A DNA stretch of 64,000 bases from Streptomyces spinosisporus (GCF_022698145.1 NZ_JALDAX010000001.1:1054001-1118000), one strand, 5' to 3'. Positions 1-9,139 are shown, numbered from the stretch's first letter. Program-made: numbers and translations. The notes: generated by a model from the letters alone, not told the origin.

Positions 1-604
1 CGGCCAGCACCACGAGCACCGCCAGCAGCACCCACAGCGCGAACGGCACCCCGCCCGGGTCGCCGCCCACGACCGTGAAGAACGAGTCGTCCAGCGGCAG
101 ATCGGTGATCTGCTTGCCGTCGGCGAGCGCGAGCCCGACCCCCCGGAACAGCATCAGCGTGCCCAGCGTGACGATGAACGACGGCAGCGCGAGCAGGGTC
201 GTCACCAGCGCGTTGAACACCCCGGCGGCGATCCCCGTCAGCAGCATCACCGGCACCGCCAGCCACGGGCTCAGCCCGTCCCGCACCAGCAGCGCCCCGA
301 CGACCAGGCACATCGCGTAGGTGCCGCCCACCGACAGATCCACCTCGCGCATGGCGAGCACGAAGACCATGCCGCACGCCATCAGCGAGATGTAGACGGA
401 GTTGTGGGCCGTGGAGAGCAGATTGGAGGTGTCGAGGAAGTCCGGGTACGCGATGCCGATCCCGGCGATCAGCAGCCCCAGCACCAGCAGTACGCCCAGC
501 TCGTCGCGGACCAGGCGCCCGGGCAGCGGGGCGAGCCTGCGCAGTCCGCCACCCTGATCGCGGGCGCGCTCGGCGTCGTCCACGGCACGCTCGGTCTCGG
601 TCAT
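1..604 (-). CDS. Sugar ABC transporter permease, RbsC-like (partial)
   Basis: Partial gene: the ATG start is at 604 on the minus strand and the 3' end lies outside the window, leaving about 201 codons. A charged, cytoplasmic N-terminus of roughly 30 residues is followed by hydrophobic segments and the stretch MREVDLSVGG near residue 90, which is typical of the ribose/xylose/galactose permease family (BPD_transp_2). It should form the membrane channel of an importer for a pentose or related sugar together with an ATPase and a binding protein outside the window. A GGGAG ribosome binding site lies 9 bases upstream of the start. It is divergent from the SDR gene at 764, with a possible shared operator between them. 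The substrate cannot be told from the sequence. Confidence 0.85.
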   Translation of the reverse strand, partial: MTETERAVDDAERARDQGGGLRRLAPLPGRLVRDELGVLLVLGLLIAGIGIAYPDFLDTSNLLSTAHNSVYISLMACGMVFVLAMREVDLSVGGTYAMCLVVGALLVRDGLSPWLAVPVMLLTGIAAGVFNALVTTLLALPSFIVTLGTLMLFRGVGLALADGKQITDLPLDDSFFTVVGGDPGGVPFALWVLLAVLVVLA

Positions 605-706
605 CGGGCACGGCTCCCGTACGGCTGGTGCTGGCGACGGGCCCGATCCGCCGGCCAGGCCCCGCCCGCAGCGTCGGCCCCCGGGCTGCGTACGGCAACA
701 ACGCCG

Positions 707-721
707 TTTCAGCGAGTGAAA
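707..721. promoter_or_regulatory. Candidate operator in divergent promoter region
   Basis: The inverted repeat TTTCA-N5-TGAAA lies between the divergent ABC permease (start 604) and the SDR gene (start 764), about 43 bases before the SDR start. Its symmetry and position suggest a repressor site controlling one or both genes. No regulator gene for it is visible in this window. Inferred from symmetry and position only. Confidence 0.35.
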
Positions 722-763
722 TGCACCCTTGCCGAGTGCCTGACGGCTCATCACACTCGGCCC

Positions 764-1489
764 ATGGAGACGCGTACCGCCCTGGTGACCGGTGCGGCAC
801 AGGGCCTCGGGCAGGAGTTCGTGGTGGCGCTCGCGGGACGTGGGTACCGGGTTGCCGGGCTCGACCTGGTCCCGCAGACCCAGACCGCCGGGCAGGTGCT
901 GGACTATCTGGAGCTGGTCGGCGACGCCACCGACGAGGAGCAGGTGCAGGCCCAACTGGAGCGTGTGATCGACCAGTTCGGCACCCTGCACGTGGTGGTC
1001 AACAACGCCGGCGTCTACCCCGCGAAGCCCTTCGAGGAGACGACGGCCGAGGACTGGCGCCGCGTCATGCGGATCAACCTGGAGGCGCCCTTCCTAGTCA
1101 CCCGGGCGGCGCTGCCGTATCTGAAGGCGGCCGGGTGGGGGCGGATCGTCAACATCGTCTCCGCCGCCGTGTTCACCGCACCACCCGACATGGTCCCCTA
1201 CGTCGCCTCGAAGTCCGGCCTGATCGGCTTCACCCGCGCGCTGGCCTCGGCCCTCGGCCCCTACGACATCACCGTCAACGCGATCGCGCCGACCATGGTG
1301 CGCACCGCCACCGCCGAGCGGACGGTCGGCGCGGACGGCGGCTTCGAGGCGGTCCGCGCCGGGCAAGTCGTGCGGCGCACCCAGGAGCCGTCCGACCTGG
1401 TCTCGACCCTGCTCTACGTGGTGGACGAGGGCAGCGGCTTCCTGACCGGGCAGACGCTCAACGTGTCAGGCGGATCGGCCTTCCTGTGA
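764..1489 (+). CDS. SDR family NAD(P)-dependent oxidoreductase
   Basis: A classical short-chain dehydrogenase of 241 residues. Visible motifs are the nucleotide-binding TGAAQGLG at residues 9-16, NNAG near residue 87, the catalytic YVASK with Tyr146 and Lys150, and a C-terminal GQTLNVSGG typical of FabG-like members. It should reduce or oxidise a small carbonyl/alcohol substrate with NAD(H) or NADP(H). Its position divergent from a sugar ABC permease suggests a sugar or sugar-acid dehydrogenase, which is inference. The start at 764 begins directly with the Rossmann fold; the open frame extends upstream but that part has no domain. The 3' end overlaps the convergent MerR gene by 24 bases. Confidence 0.85.
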   Translation: METRTALVTGAAQGLGQEFVVALAGRGYRVAGLDLVPQTQTAGQVLDYLELVGDATDEEQVQAQLERVIDQFGTLHVVVNNAGVYPAKPFEETTAEDWRRVMRINLEAPFLVTRAALPYLKAAGWGRIVNIVSAAVFTAPPDMVPYVASKSGLIGFTRALASALGPYDITVNAIAPTMVRTATAERTVGADGGFEAVRAGQVVRRTQEPSDLVSTLLYVVDEGSGFLTGQTLNVSGGSAFL

Positions 1490-2227
1490 GCCGGTGCGAG
1501 TGTCCCCGCGTGACTCCGTGTGGGCGTCGGCGAGCCACTGGTGCACCTCCTCCTTGAGCGAGCGCTGGAACGTCGTCAGCAGCGCCTGCACCACCAGAGG
1601 CTGCATGTACGCGGACAGCGACTTCACGTCCTCCTCGTCCCGTTCGAGGACCTCACCGCGGAACAGCTGCGACAGTTCGTGCGCCGCCGCGCGCGAGTGC
1701 TCGATGAGCACCTGGCGCGAGGCGAGGATGACCGCCTCGGACAGCGGTACGTCGAGCAGCTGGACGGCGAGCCTGAGCAGCCCCGAGTCGACCCGGAAGG
1801 CGTCCCCGTCGGGCCGCACCACGCCCATGGCGGCGAGCCGCTCCACGTCGTCCTCGCCCAGCGGCCGCCCGGCCCGGCGCCCCAGCTCCTCGGCGGTCAG
1901 CGTCTCCACCGTGTCCGGGGCCCAGGAGGCCACGACGGCCCGGTGGATCGCCAGGTCGTGATGGCTCAGGTCCGCGGGCAACTGCTCCATGTAGCGCTCG
2001 ATCGCCGCCAGCGTCATGCCCTGGTGCTGCAGCTCCTCGATGAGCGCCAGCCGGGCCAGGTGCTGCTGCCCGTAGTGGCCCACGCGCCGGGGACCGAGCA
2101 CCGGGGGCGGGAGCAGCCCCTTGGTGCCGTAGAACCGGACCGTGCGCACCGTCATGCCGGCCCGCGCGGCCAGTTCGTCGATCGTGAGCGTCGGCTCCCC
2201 GGTGTCGCGGTCGGTGTCCGTCGTCAT
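1466..2227 (-). CDS. MerR family transcriptional regulator
   Basis: A 253-residue regulator. The N-terminal MerR helix-turn-helix starts around residue 13 (TIDELAARAGMTVRTVRFYGTKGLL) and contains the R-F/Y-Y-x-x-K-G-L-L signature with G-P-R-R after it. The C-terminal half is helical and has no metal-binding cysteines in the positions of the metal-sensing members, so it is more likely a drug- or stress-type or orphan MerR. The ATG at 2227 was chosen because it precedes the DNA-binding domain directly; the open frame continues upstream into the intergenic region without a domain. It is divergent from the amino acid permease at 2482 and may regulate it. Its end overlaps the SDR gene. Confidence 0.85.
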   Translation of the reverse strand: MTTDTDRDTGEPTLTIDELAARAGMTVRTVRFYGTKGLLPPPVLGPRRVGHYGQQHLARLALIEELQHQGMTLAAIERYMEQLPADLSHHDLAIHRAVVASWAPDTVETLTAEELGRRAGRPLGEDDVERLAAMGVVRPDGDAFRVDSGLLRLAVQLLDVPLSEAVILASRQVLIEHSRAAAHELSQLFRGEVLERDEEDVKSLSAYMQPLVVQALLTTFQRSLKEEVHQWLADAHTESRGDTRTGSQEGRSA

Positions 2228-2481
2228 GTGCAGCAGTATCGCTGTCTCACCAGAACTGTGAAACCCGGACGGCAGGGTCGCCCGGGACCGGTGGGGCGCA
2301 GGTGGGAGTCCTGTGGGGCGCGTGTGAGAAGTGCCGCTGTGTGATCTATGCCATCGCATGCGCCCGGGGGGTCGGGGGAAGGTGGCGCGTTGGTCTGCGT
2401 TTCCCCACCGAGTGCGCGGGCCCCGTACGTCCGGAACACCCGAGCGCGACCCGCTCGGGCGCACCAGAGAGTGGTACCCCC

Positions 2482-3948
2482 GTGAGCAAGGACGCCGTGA
2501 CCACGGCACAGGTCGCTCCCCACAGCGACGCGGCCCCGACGCCCGCGGACGCGGGCGACGCCGGATACAGCAAGGGCCTCAAGCACCGTCACGTCAACAT
2601 GATCGCCATCGGCGGCGCGATCGGCACCGGACTCTTCCTGGGCGCCGGCGGCCGGCTGCACAGCGCGGGCCCGGCCCTCGCGATCGCCTATCTCGTCTGC
2701 GGGATCTTCGCCTTCTTCGTCGTACGGGCGCTGGGCGAGCTGGTCCTGTACCGCCCGTCCTCCGGCTCCTTCGTGTCGTACGCGCGCGAGTTCCTGGGCG
2801 AGAAGGGGGCGTACGTCGCGGGCTGGATGTACTTCCTGAACTGGTCGACCACCGGTATCGCCGACATCACCGCGATCGCGCTCTACACCCACTACTGGAG
2901 CATGTTCACCAGCATCCCCCAGTGGGTGCTGGCCCTGATCGCGCTCGCAGTGGTCCTGGCCGTGAACCTGATCTCGGTGAAGATCTTCGGCGAGATGGAG
3001 TTCTGGTTCGCGATCGTCAAGGTCGCCACCCTGGTGGGCTTCATGCTGATCGGCATCTGGCTGCTGGCGACGTCGCACGAGGTGGGCGGCGGGACCCCGG
3101 GCATGAGCGTGATCTCCGACCACGGCGGGGTCTTCCCGCACGGCGTGATGCCGGTCGTCCTGGTCATGCAGGGCGTGATCTTCGCCTACGCCGCCCTGGA
3201 GCTCGTCGGCGTCGCCGCGGGCGAGACCGCGGAGCCGGAGAAGGTCGTCCCGCGCGCGGTGAACTCCATCATGTGGCGGGTCGGCCTCTTCTACGTCGGC
3301 TCCGTCGTCCTGCTCGCCCTGCTGCTGCCCGGTTCGGTGTACTCGGCGGACGAGAGCCCGTTCGTCACGGTCCTGTCGAAGATCGGCGTCTCCGGCGCCG
3401 GCGACGTGATGAACCTGGTCGTCCTCACGGCCGCCATGTCGTCCCTGAACTCGGGCCTGTACTCCACGGGCCGCATCCTGCGCTCGATGGCGACGGCGGG
3501 CTCTGCCCCGAAGTTCACCGCCCGGATGAACCGCAGCCAGGTCCCCTACGGCGGCATCCTGCTCACCTGCGCGGTGTGCGTGCTCGGCGTCGGCCTCAAC
3601 TACCTCATGCCGAGCCAGGCCTTCGAGATCGTCCTGAACGTCGCCTCGCTCGGCATCGTGTCGACCTGGGTGATCATCATGATCTGCCACCTGGTCTTCG
3701 TCCGCCGCGCCAAGGCGGGCCTGCTCGCCCGCCCCTCCTTCCGCCTCCCCGGCAGCCCGGTCACCGAGATCGTCACGATCGCCTTCCTCCTGGCCGTGCT
3801 CGGCCTGATGTGGAACGACCCCGAGGTCGGCCGCAAGACCCTCCTGCTCATCCCGGTCGTCGCTGCGATGCTGGTCGCGGGCTGGTTCGGCGTACGCCGC
3901 CGGGTCGGCCGTACGGCGGACCAGGAGCTGTCCCAGCTCGGCAAGTAG
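2482..3948 (+). CDS. Amino acid permease of the APC superfamily (AnsP/GabP-like)
   Basis: A 488-residue integral membrane protein with about twelve hydrophobic segments. The first, IAIGGAIGTGLFLGAG, carries the GxG substrate-backbone motif of the amino acid/polyamine/organocation family, and the downstream PRAVNS and YSTGRILRSMA motifs are typical of the AAT subfamily (asparagine, GABA, proline, aromatic permeases). It should import an amino acid by proton symport. The GTG start at 2482 leaves a hydrophilic N-terminus of about 30 residues; the open frame extends further upstream but without support. It is divergent from the MerR gene. The specific substrate is uncertain; asparagine or GABA would be the first guess. 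Confidence 0.85.
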   Translation: MSKDAVTTAQVAPHSDAAPTPADAGDAGYSKGLKHRHVNMIAIGGAIGTGLFLGAGGRLHSAGPALAIAYLVCGIFAFFVVRALGELVLYRPSSGSFVSYAREFLGEKGAYVAGWMYFLNWSTTGIADITAIALYTHYWSMFTSIPQWVLALIALAVVLAVNLISVKIFGEMEFWFAIVKVATLVGFMLIGIWLLATSHEVGGGTPGMSVISDHGGVFPHGVMPVVLVMQGVIFAYAALELVGVAAGETAEPEKVVPRAVNSIMWRVGLFYVGSVVLLALLLPGSVYSADESPFVTVLSKIGVSGAGDVMNLVVLTAAMSSLNSGLYSTGRILRSMATAGSAPKFTARMNRSQVPYGGILLTCAVCVLGVGLNYLMPSQAFEIVLNVASLGIVSTWVIIMICHLVFVRRAKAGLLARPSFRLPGSPVTEIVTIAFLLAVLGLMWNDPEVGRKTLLLIPVVAAMLVAGWFGVRRRVGRTADQELSQLGK

Positions 3949-4013
3949 TCCGCCGAGCAGCCCTCGCCGATATTCAGGGGCCCGTTGTCAGTGGCGGGCC
4001 GTACGGTGGCGTC

Positions 4014-4502
4014 ATGTCGGAGATCATCTACATCCGGGGTGACGCCACCGCGCCGTCGGTGAAGGGCGTCAAGGTGATCGCCCATGTCTGCAACGACCTG
4101 GGAGGTTGGGGGAAGGGCTTCGTCCTCGCGCTGTCGCGCCGCTGGCCGGAGCCGGAAGCGGCGTACCGCGCCTGGCACCGCGACCGCGCGAAGAACGACT
4201 TCGGGCTCGGCGCAGCACAGTTCGTGCAGGTCGAGCCGTATGTGTGGGTGGCCAACATGATCGGCCAGCGCGGCACCAGAACCGGCAGCAAGGGCGTCCC
4301 GGTGCGCTACGAGGCGATCGACGCCGCCCTCGGCAGGCTCGCCGACAAGGCCCTGGAGCTGAATGCGTCCGTCCACATGCCCCGGATAGGGTGCGGGCTG
4401 GCCGGCGGCAAGTGGTCGCGGGTCGAGCCGCTGATCACGGAGCGACTGGTGAGACGCGGCATCAAGGTCACCGTGTACGACCACGGGGAGGGCGGAAAAT
4501 GA
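4014..4502 (+). CDS. Macrodomain protein (ADP-ribose-binding, TARG1/DarG/Poa1-like)
   Basis: A stand-alone macrodomain of 162 residues. Visible are the first strand and loop around IRGDATAP and HVCNDLGGWGKGF, and the distal PRIGCGLAGGKW loop, which resembles the ALC1-like class (TARG1, DarG, Poa1). Members bind ADP-ribose and remove ADP-ribose from glutamate or thymidine, or dephosphorylate ADP-ribose-1''-phosphate. The gene overlaps the following PfkB kinase by 4 bases (ATGA), so the two are translationally coupled. No DarT-like toxin gene lies next to it, which argues against a simple DarTG toxin-antitoxin role. The enzymatic activity is inferred from the family. Confidence 0.8.
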   Translation: MSEIIYIRGDATAPSVKGVKVIAHVCNDLGGWGKGFVLALSRRWPEPEAAYRAWHRDRAKNDFGLGAAQFVQVEPYVWVANMIGQRGTRTGSKGVPVRYEAIDAALGRLADKALELNASVHMPRIGCGLAGGKWSRVEPLITERLVRRGIKVTVYDHGEGGK

Positions 4503-5404
4503 GCCGCGACATCGACGTTCTCGTCCTGGGCGGCGCAGGTGTGGACACGATCGTCCATGTGCCGCAGCTGCCGCTCCCGTATGCCGACAGCTACATGATC
4601 GAGCAGGGGATCCGCACCCGCGCGGGCCAGACCGGCGACTTCGTGGCCCTGGGGCTCGACGCCCTCGGCCTGCGGGTGCACCACCTCGACATGCTCGGCG
4701 ACGACCATGAGGGCGACCTGGTCCGCGCCCTGCACACCGAGAAGGGCATCGCGTTCACGGCGATTCCGCACCCGGCGGGGACCAAGCGCGCCGTCAATCT
4801 CGTCGGCCCCGACGGCAGGCGGCTGTCCCTGTACGACGTGAGCCGGACGCAGGGCGAGGACCGCTTCCCCGAGGACACGGTGCGGACACTCGCGGGAGCG
4901 AGCCGCCACGTCCACGTCACGATCACCCAGCCCTGCGCCGACGCCCTGCCCCTGCTGCGCGAGTCGGGCGCGACGCTCTCCACGGACCTGCACGACTGGG
5001 ACGGCGAGAACCCCTACCACGCACCCTTCGCCCACGCCGCGGACGTCGTCTTCCTCTCCGCCACCGCCCTCGGCGACCCGGAACGCACCATGCGCCGCAT
5101 CGCCGACCGAGGCCGCGCCGAGGTGGTCGTCGCCACGGCAGGTGCGAAGGGCGCCTACCTCCTCGCCGACGACGAACTCACCCACATACCCCCGGCCACA
5201 CCCCCCGGCCCGGTCCTCGACTCCAACGGCGCGGGCGACGCCTTCGCGGCGGCCTTCCTCCACGGCTGGCTCAACCGCGAAACCCCCCGCCGCAGCGCCC
5301 TCTACGGCACCCTCGCAGGCGCCCACGCCTGCACAGTCCCATCAACGGAGACGGCCCCACTAACCCGCGAGGCCCTCCTGACAAAGCTAGTGGCAACCCC
5401 CTAA
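4499..5404 (+). CDS. PfkB/ribokinase family carbohydrate kinase
   Basis: A 301-residue kinase. It has the N-terminal GGAGVDTIV start of the fold, and the C-terminal signature DSNGAGDAFAAAFLHG near residue 240, with the catalytic Asp of the GAGD anion hole. Family members phosphorylate ribose, fructose, adenosine, pseudouridine and similar substrates using ATP. The start ATG overlaps the stop of the macrodomain gene in an ATGA junction. That context suggests a substrate linked to ADP-ribose or ribonucleoside turnover, which is inference. A 25-bp Streptomyces-type repeat follows the stop codon immediately. Confidence 0.85.
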   Translation: MSRDIDVLVLGGAGVDTIVHVPQLPLPYADSYMIEQGIRTRAGQTGDFVALGLDALGLRVHHLDMLGDDHEGDLVRALHTEKGIAFTAIPHPAGTKRAVNLVGPDGRRLSLYDVSRTQGEDRFPEDTVRTLAGASRHVHVTITQPCADALPLLRESGATLSTDLHDWDGENPYHAPFAHAADVVFLSATALGDPERTMRRIADRGRAEVVVATAGAKGAYLLADDELTHIPPATPPGPVLDSNGAGDAFAAAFLHGWLNRETPRRSALYGTLAGAHACTVPSTETAPLTREALLTKLVATP

Positions 5405-5428
5405 GGGGCGCGGGGAACTGCGCGACCA
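5404..5428 (+). repeat. Copy 1 of a 25-bp intergenic repeat
   Basis: A 25-base element containing GGGGCGCGGGGAACTGCGCG begins on the last base of the kinase stop codon. It is identical to 9154-9178, which follows another plus-strand gene. Both copies are followed by a C-rich stretch ending in an AACAACC-type motif. It contains short inverted GCGC arms, so it could act as a terminator or RNA 3' end. Similar elements are, to my knowledge, abundant in Streptomyces intergenic regions. Confidence 0.7.
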
Positions 5429-5473
5429 ACCACATCGGCCCCGCAGCCCCCAAACAACCGAACCCGGCACTAC

Positions 5474-6964
5474 CTAGTGGGCGCCGTGAGCAGCCACAAT
5501 CTTCTTCCACGACCGAGGCTGCACACCCGCCGACTTGGCAAAAGCCTCACCCGCGGACTTTGCAAGAGCCCCACTGGCCGGCTTGACCGGCTGGAACAAC
5601 CACACGTCGAACAGCGCCCCGAGCGACTTCCCGGACACCTTCTCCGCATACGCCTGGAAATCCGCGATGGACGCGTTCCCGTACGCATGCTCCTGCGGCC
5701 ACCCCTTGAGAATGGCGAAGAACGCATCGTCGCCGACCGCGTTGCGCAGCGCCTGGATGGCCAGCGCCCCCCGGTCGTAGACGGCGTCGTCGAACTGGTG
5801 GTCCGGCCCGGGGTCACCGGGCTTCACGGTCCAGAACGGGTCGTCGGCCGGATGCGAGGCGTACACGTAGTCGGCCAGTTCCTGTGTCGTGCCCTCGCCC
5901 TCGTGCTCGGACCACAACCACTGCGCGTACGAGGCGAAGCCCTCGTTGAGCCAGATGTTCTTCCAGCCCTTGAGCGACACACTGTCGCCGTACCACTGGT
6001 GCGCCAGCTCGTGGACGACGAGAGAGGAGTTGGCGCCGTTCGCGAACTGCTTCGGGCTGTAGTAGACCCGGGTCTGCGTCTCCAGGGCGTACCCGGTGGT
6101 CGTGTTCGGGACATAGCCCCCGGCCGAGTTGAACGGATACGGCCCGAAGTAGCCGCTCAGCCAGTCCACCAGCTCCCCGGTGCGCTCGATGCTCGCCCGC
6201 GCGGCCCCGTCGTTGTCGCCGAGGTCCTTGCTGTAGGCGTTGACGACGGGCACGCCGCCCTCGGAGGTGCTGGTCGTGATGTCGAACTTCCCCACCGCCA
6301 GCGTGGTGAGGTACGTCGCCTGCGGCTTGTTCTGACGCCAGTTGTAGCGGGTCGAGCCGAGCTGTGAACGCGTCGACTGCAGCGTGCCGTTGGAGATGGC
6401 CTGGGTGCCGTTCGGCACGGCCACCGAGACGTCGTAGGTGGCCTTGTCGAGCGGGTGGTCGTTGCTCGGATACCACCACCAGGCCGCCTCGGGCTCGTCG
6501 GCCGCGACCGCCCCGTCGGGAGTGCGGTGCCAGGTGCTGAAGCCGTAGGCGCTCTTCGTCGAGGGCACGCCGCTGTAGCGCACGACCACGGTGATCGAAG
6601 TGCCCTTGTCGAGCGGCTTCTTCGGCGTGACGACCAGTTCGTGCTGGCCCGAGGTGGTGAAGGACGCCTTGGCGCCGTTGACCCGCACCTCGCTGACGTC
6701 CAGCAGGAAGTCCAGGTCGAAACTGGACAGATCCTGCGTCATCTTCGCCAGGATCGTCGCCGTACCGGACAACTCGTCCGTCGCGGGCTGGTACTTCAGG
6801 CGCAGGTCGTAGTGGGAGACGTCGTATCCGCCGTTGCCGTAGGCCGGGTAGTAGGGGTCGCCGATGCCCGGAGCGCCGGGGGAGTGGCTTGCGGCGGACG
6901 CCGGGATCGCCAGCATCAGGGAGGCCGCAGCGAGTGCGCCCGGCGCGATGATTCTGCGGTGCAC
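5474..6964 (-). CDS. Secreted M1 family metallopeptidase (aminopeptidase N-like)
   Basis: A 496-residue zinc peptidase. An N-terminal signal peptide (Arg-Arg, then a hydrophobic core ending ASA around residue 24) sends it outside the cell. The M1 zinc site is complete: HELAH at residues 318-322 with Glu319 as catalytic base, and the third ligand Glu341 in NEGFA. A GALEN-like exopeptidase loop is present as ALETQT. At about 500 residues it lacks the long C-terminal domain of full-size aminopeptidase N, as in other short actinobacterial members. The GTG at 6964 was chosen because GGAG lies 5 bases upstream and the signal peptide begins there. It probably releases N-terminal amino acids from extracellular peptides. 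It is divergent from a secreted S15 peptidase. Confidence 0.9.
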   Translation of the reverse strand: MHRRIIAPGALAAASLMLAIPASAASHSPGAPGIGDPYYPAYGNGGYDVSHYDLRLKYQPATDELSGTATILAKMTQDLSSFDLDFLLDVSEVRVNGAKASFTTSGQHELVVTPKKPLDKGTSITVVVRYSGVPSTKSAYGFSTWHRTPDGAVAADEPEAAWWWYPSNDHPLDKATYDVSVAVPNGTQAISNGTLQSTRSQLGSTRYNWRQNKPQATYLTTLAVGKFDITTSTSEGGVPVVNAYSKDLGDNDGAARASIERTGELVDWLSGYFGPYPFNSAGGYVPNTTTGYALETQTRVYYSPKQFANGANSSLVVHELAHQWYGDSVSLKGWKNIWLNEGFASYAQWLWSEHEGEGTTQELADYVYASHPADDPFWTVKPGDPGPDHQFDDAVYDRGALAIQALRNAVGDDAFFAILKGWPQEHAYGNASIADFQAYAEKVSGKSLGALFDVWLFQPVKPASGALAKSAGEAFAKSAGVQPRSWKKIVAAHGAH

Positions 6965-7183
6965 GAAAGCTCCAAGTCGTAGGGGCACGAAGTCTGTTCG
7001 CAGCCTATTGAGTCCCTGTGGCCCCGGGCATGTCCATGGCACCGCCTGTCACACGATCGCCATTCGGCCGACATGGGCCCCTCCACGACAGGAACCGATC
7101 CGGCCGCAGAAGCCCCTGCCGACCGCCCATGACGTCCTACGGCCCTCTTCTGCACGGCAGTTGACCGATGTACCGTCCCGCGC

Positions 7184-9139
7184 ATGCCGATACGCATGCG
7201 CTTCACGACCTGGAGACCGCTCGCGACGGCGGCCATCGCCGTCCTCATGGCAGCCCTCCTCACCCCGGCGGCGGCCCACGCGGCCGGCTCGACGCCGAGG
7301 GAGAGCCGACCCGTCTACTCGTACGCGAACGCCATCCGCGAGGCCGTATGGGTGGACACCGGACTCGACGGCGACCGCGACGGACGGCACGACCGCGTCG
7401 CCGTCGACATCGTGCGCCCGCGCGAACCCGCGCAGCAGGGGCGCAAGATCCCTGTCATCATGGACGCCAGCCCGTACTACTCCTGCTGCGGCCGCGGCAA
7501 CGAGAGCCAGCTCAAGACGTACGACGCGCAGGGCCACGTCGTCCAGATGCCGCTCTTCTACGACAACTACTTCGTGCCCCGCGGCTACGCCTTCGTCGGC
7601 GTCGACCTCGCCGGCACCAACCGCTCCGACGGCTGCGTGGACGTCGGCGGCCGCTCCGACATCCAGTCCGCCAAGGCCGTCGTCGACTGGCTCAACGGCC
7701 GGGCCAAGGCGTACACGACCCGCACCGGCGCCACGACCGCCAGGGCGAGCTGGACCAACGGCAGAACCGGCATGATCGGCAAGAGCTGGGACGGCACGAT
7801 CGCCAACGGCGTCGCCGCGACCGGCGTCAAGGGCCTGAAGACCGTCGTCCCGATCAGCGCCATCTCCTCCTGGTACGACTACTACTTCGCCCAGGGCGCC
7901 CCGCTCTACGACTCGGGCCCCGACTGGCTCTCGGACTACGTCGACAGCCCCGACGCCCGGGCCAGGTGCGCCGCGGTGCAGCAGCGGATCGTCGACGGCG
8001 CCCCGCGCACCGGCGACTGGACCCCGTTCTGGACCGAGCGCGACTACGTCAAGGACGCGAGCAGGGTACGGGCGAGCGTCTTCCTCACCCACGGCATGCA
8101 GGACCTCAACGTCCGCACCAAGCACTTCGGCCAGTGGTGGGACGCCCTTGCCAAGAACGGCGTCGAGCGCAAGATCTGGCTCTCCCAGACCGGCCACGTC
8201 GACCCCTTCGACTTCCGCCGCGGCGCCTGGGTCGACACCCTGCACCGCTGGTTCGACCATGAACTCCTCGGCTACGACAACGGAATCGACCGCGAGCCGA
8301 TGGCCGACATCGAGCGCCACCCCGACCAGTGGATCACCTCCACGGTCTGGCCCCCGCGCGGCACCACGGCCACGACCCTGCGCCCCGACCGGGGCACCCA
8401 GGCGGGCGTCGGCACCCTCGGCCTCACCAAGGGCCACGGCAGCGAGACCTTCACCGACAACCCGCAGCTGAGCGAGACCGACTGGGCCGCCCGGATCGCC
8501 ACGTCCACCCCCGAGAAGGCCGGCTTCCTCACCGGCCCCCTCACCCACGACCTGCGCCTGTCCGGCTCCTCCAAGGTGACGGTCACCGCAACCCCGACGA
8601 CGAGGACGGCCCACCTCTCCGCGGTCCTCGTCGACATCGGCCCGGACACCATCCGGGACTACGCGGACGGCGGCGAGGGCATCACGACCGGCACCGACCG
8701 CAGCTGCTGGGGCGCGAGCACGACGGGCGACAGCGCCTGCTTCAAGAACACGGCGGCGAAGAAGACGACCGTCGACTACACGGTCTTCAGCCGCGGTTGG
8801 GCCGACCTGGGGAACCACGCCTCCCTGCACAAGGGCGTCCCCCTCACCCCCGGCAAGGCCTACACCATCACCCTGAACCTGGCCGCCACCGACCACGTCG
8901 TCCCCGCCGGCCACCGCCTCGCCCTGATCATCGCGGGCACCGACAAGGACCTCATCGACCCCCCGACCGACCAACCGACCCTCACCGTGACCCTGACCCA
9001 CACCCGGGCCCAGGTCCCGATCGTGGGCGGCACCCAGGCCTTCACCCACGCCACCACCAACACCGGCACCGCCCCCAAGGCGACACCTTTGAAGGGCGTA
9101 CGTGCCCCGAACACGACCCACCGCATCCCAACCCCCTGA
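7184..9139 (+). CDS. Secreted Xaa-Pro dipeptidyl-peptidase (S15)
   Basis: A 651-residue secreted serine peptidase of the X-Pro dipeptidyl-peptidase/CocE family. Residues 1-33 form a signal peptide ending AHA. The alpha/beta-hydrolase triad can be placed at Ser201 (GKSWDGT), Asp307 (MQDLNV) and His338 (GHVDPFD), and a C-terminal jelly-roll (PepX_C) domain follows. It should cleave dipeptides with proline in the second position from peptides, feeding an extracellular proteolysis pathway with the divergent M1 aminopeptidase. An alternative ATG four codons downstream would still keep the signal peptide. The stop is followed 14 bases later by the 25-bp repeat. Confidence 0.9.
   Translation: MPIRMRFTTWRPLATAAIAVLMAALLTPAAAHAAGSTPRESRPVYSYANAIREAVWVDTGLDGDRDGRHDRVAVDIVRPREPAQQGRKIPVIMDASPYYSCCGRGNESQLKTYDAQGHVVQMPLFYDNYFVPRGYAFVGVDLAGTNRSDGCVDVGGRSDIQSAKAVVDWLNGRAKAYTTRTGATTARASWTNGRTGMIGKSWDGTIANGVAATGVKGLKTVVPISAISSWYDYYFAQGAPLYDSGPDWLSDYVDSPDARARCAAVQQRIVDGAPRTGDWTPFWTERDYVKDASRVRASVFLTHGMQDLNVRTKHFGQWWDALAKNGVERKIWLSQTGHVDPFDFRRGAWVDTLHRWFDHELLGYDNGIDREPMADIERHPDQWITSTVWPPRGTTATTLRPDRGTQAGVGTLGLTKGHGSETFTDNPQLSETDWAARIATSTPEKAGFLTGPLTHDLRLSGSSKVTVTATPTTRTAHLSAVLVDIGPDTIRDYADGGEGITTGTDRSCWGASTTGDSACFKNTAAKKTTVDYTVFSRGWADLGNHASLHKGVPLTPGKAYTITLNLAATDHVVPAGHRLALIIAGTDKDLIDPPTDQPTLTVTLTHTRAQVPIVGGTQAFTHATTNTGTAPKATPLKGVRAPNTTHRIPTP

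Noticed and set aside
404..763. N-terminal extension of the SDR gene
   Set aside because: The 120 extra codons are antisense to the ABC permease and carry no domain; the Rossmann fold starts at ATG 764.
2224..3690. 488-codon minus-strand frame under the amino acid permease
   Set aside because: Highly charged shadow frame (His/Asp/Arg/Gly-rich) antisense to a clear membrane transporter.
4014..4502. DarG antitoxin of a DarTG system
   Set aside because: No DarT-like ADP-ribosyltransferase next to it, and the coupled partner is a sugar kinase.
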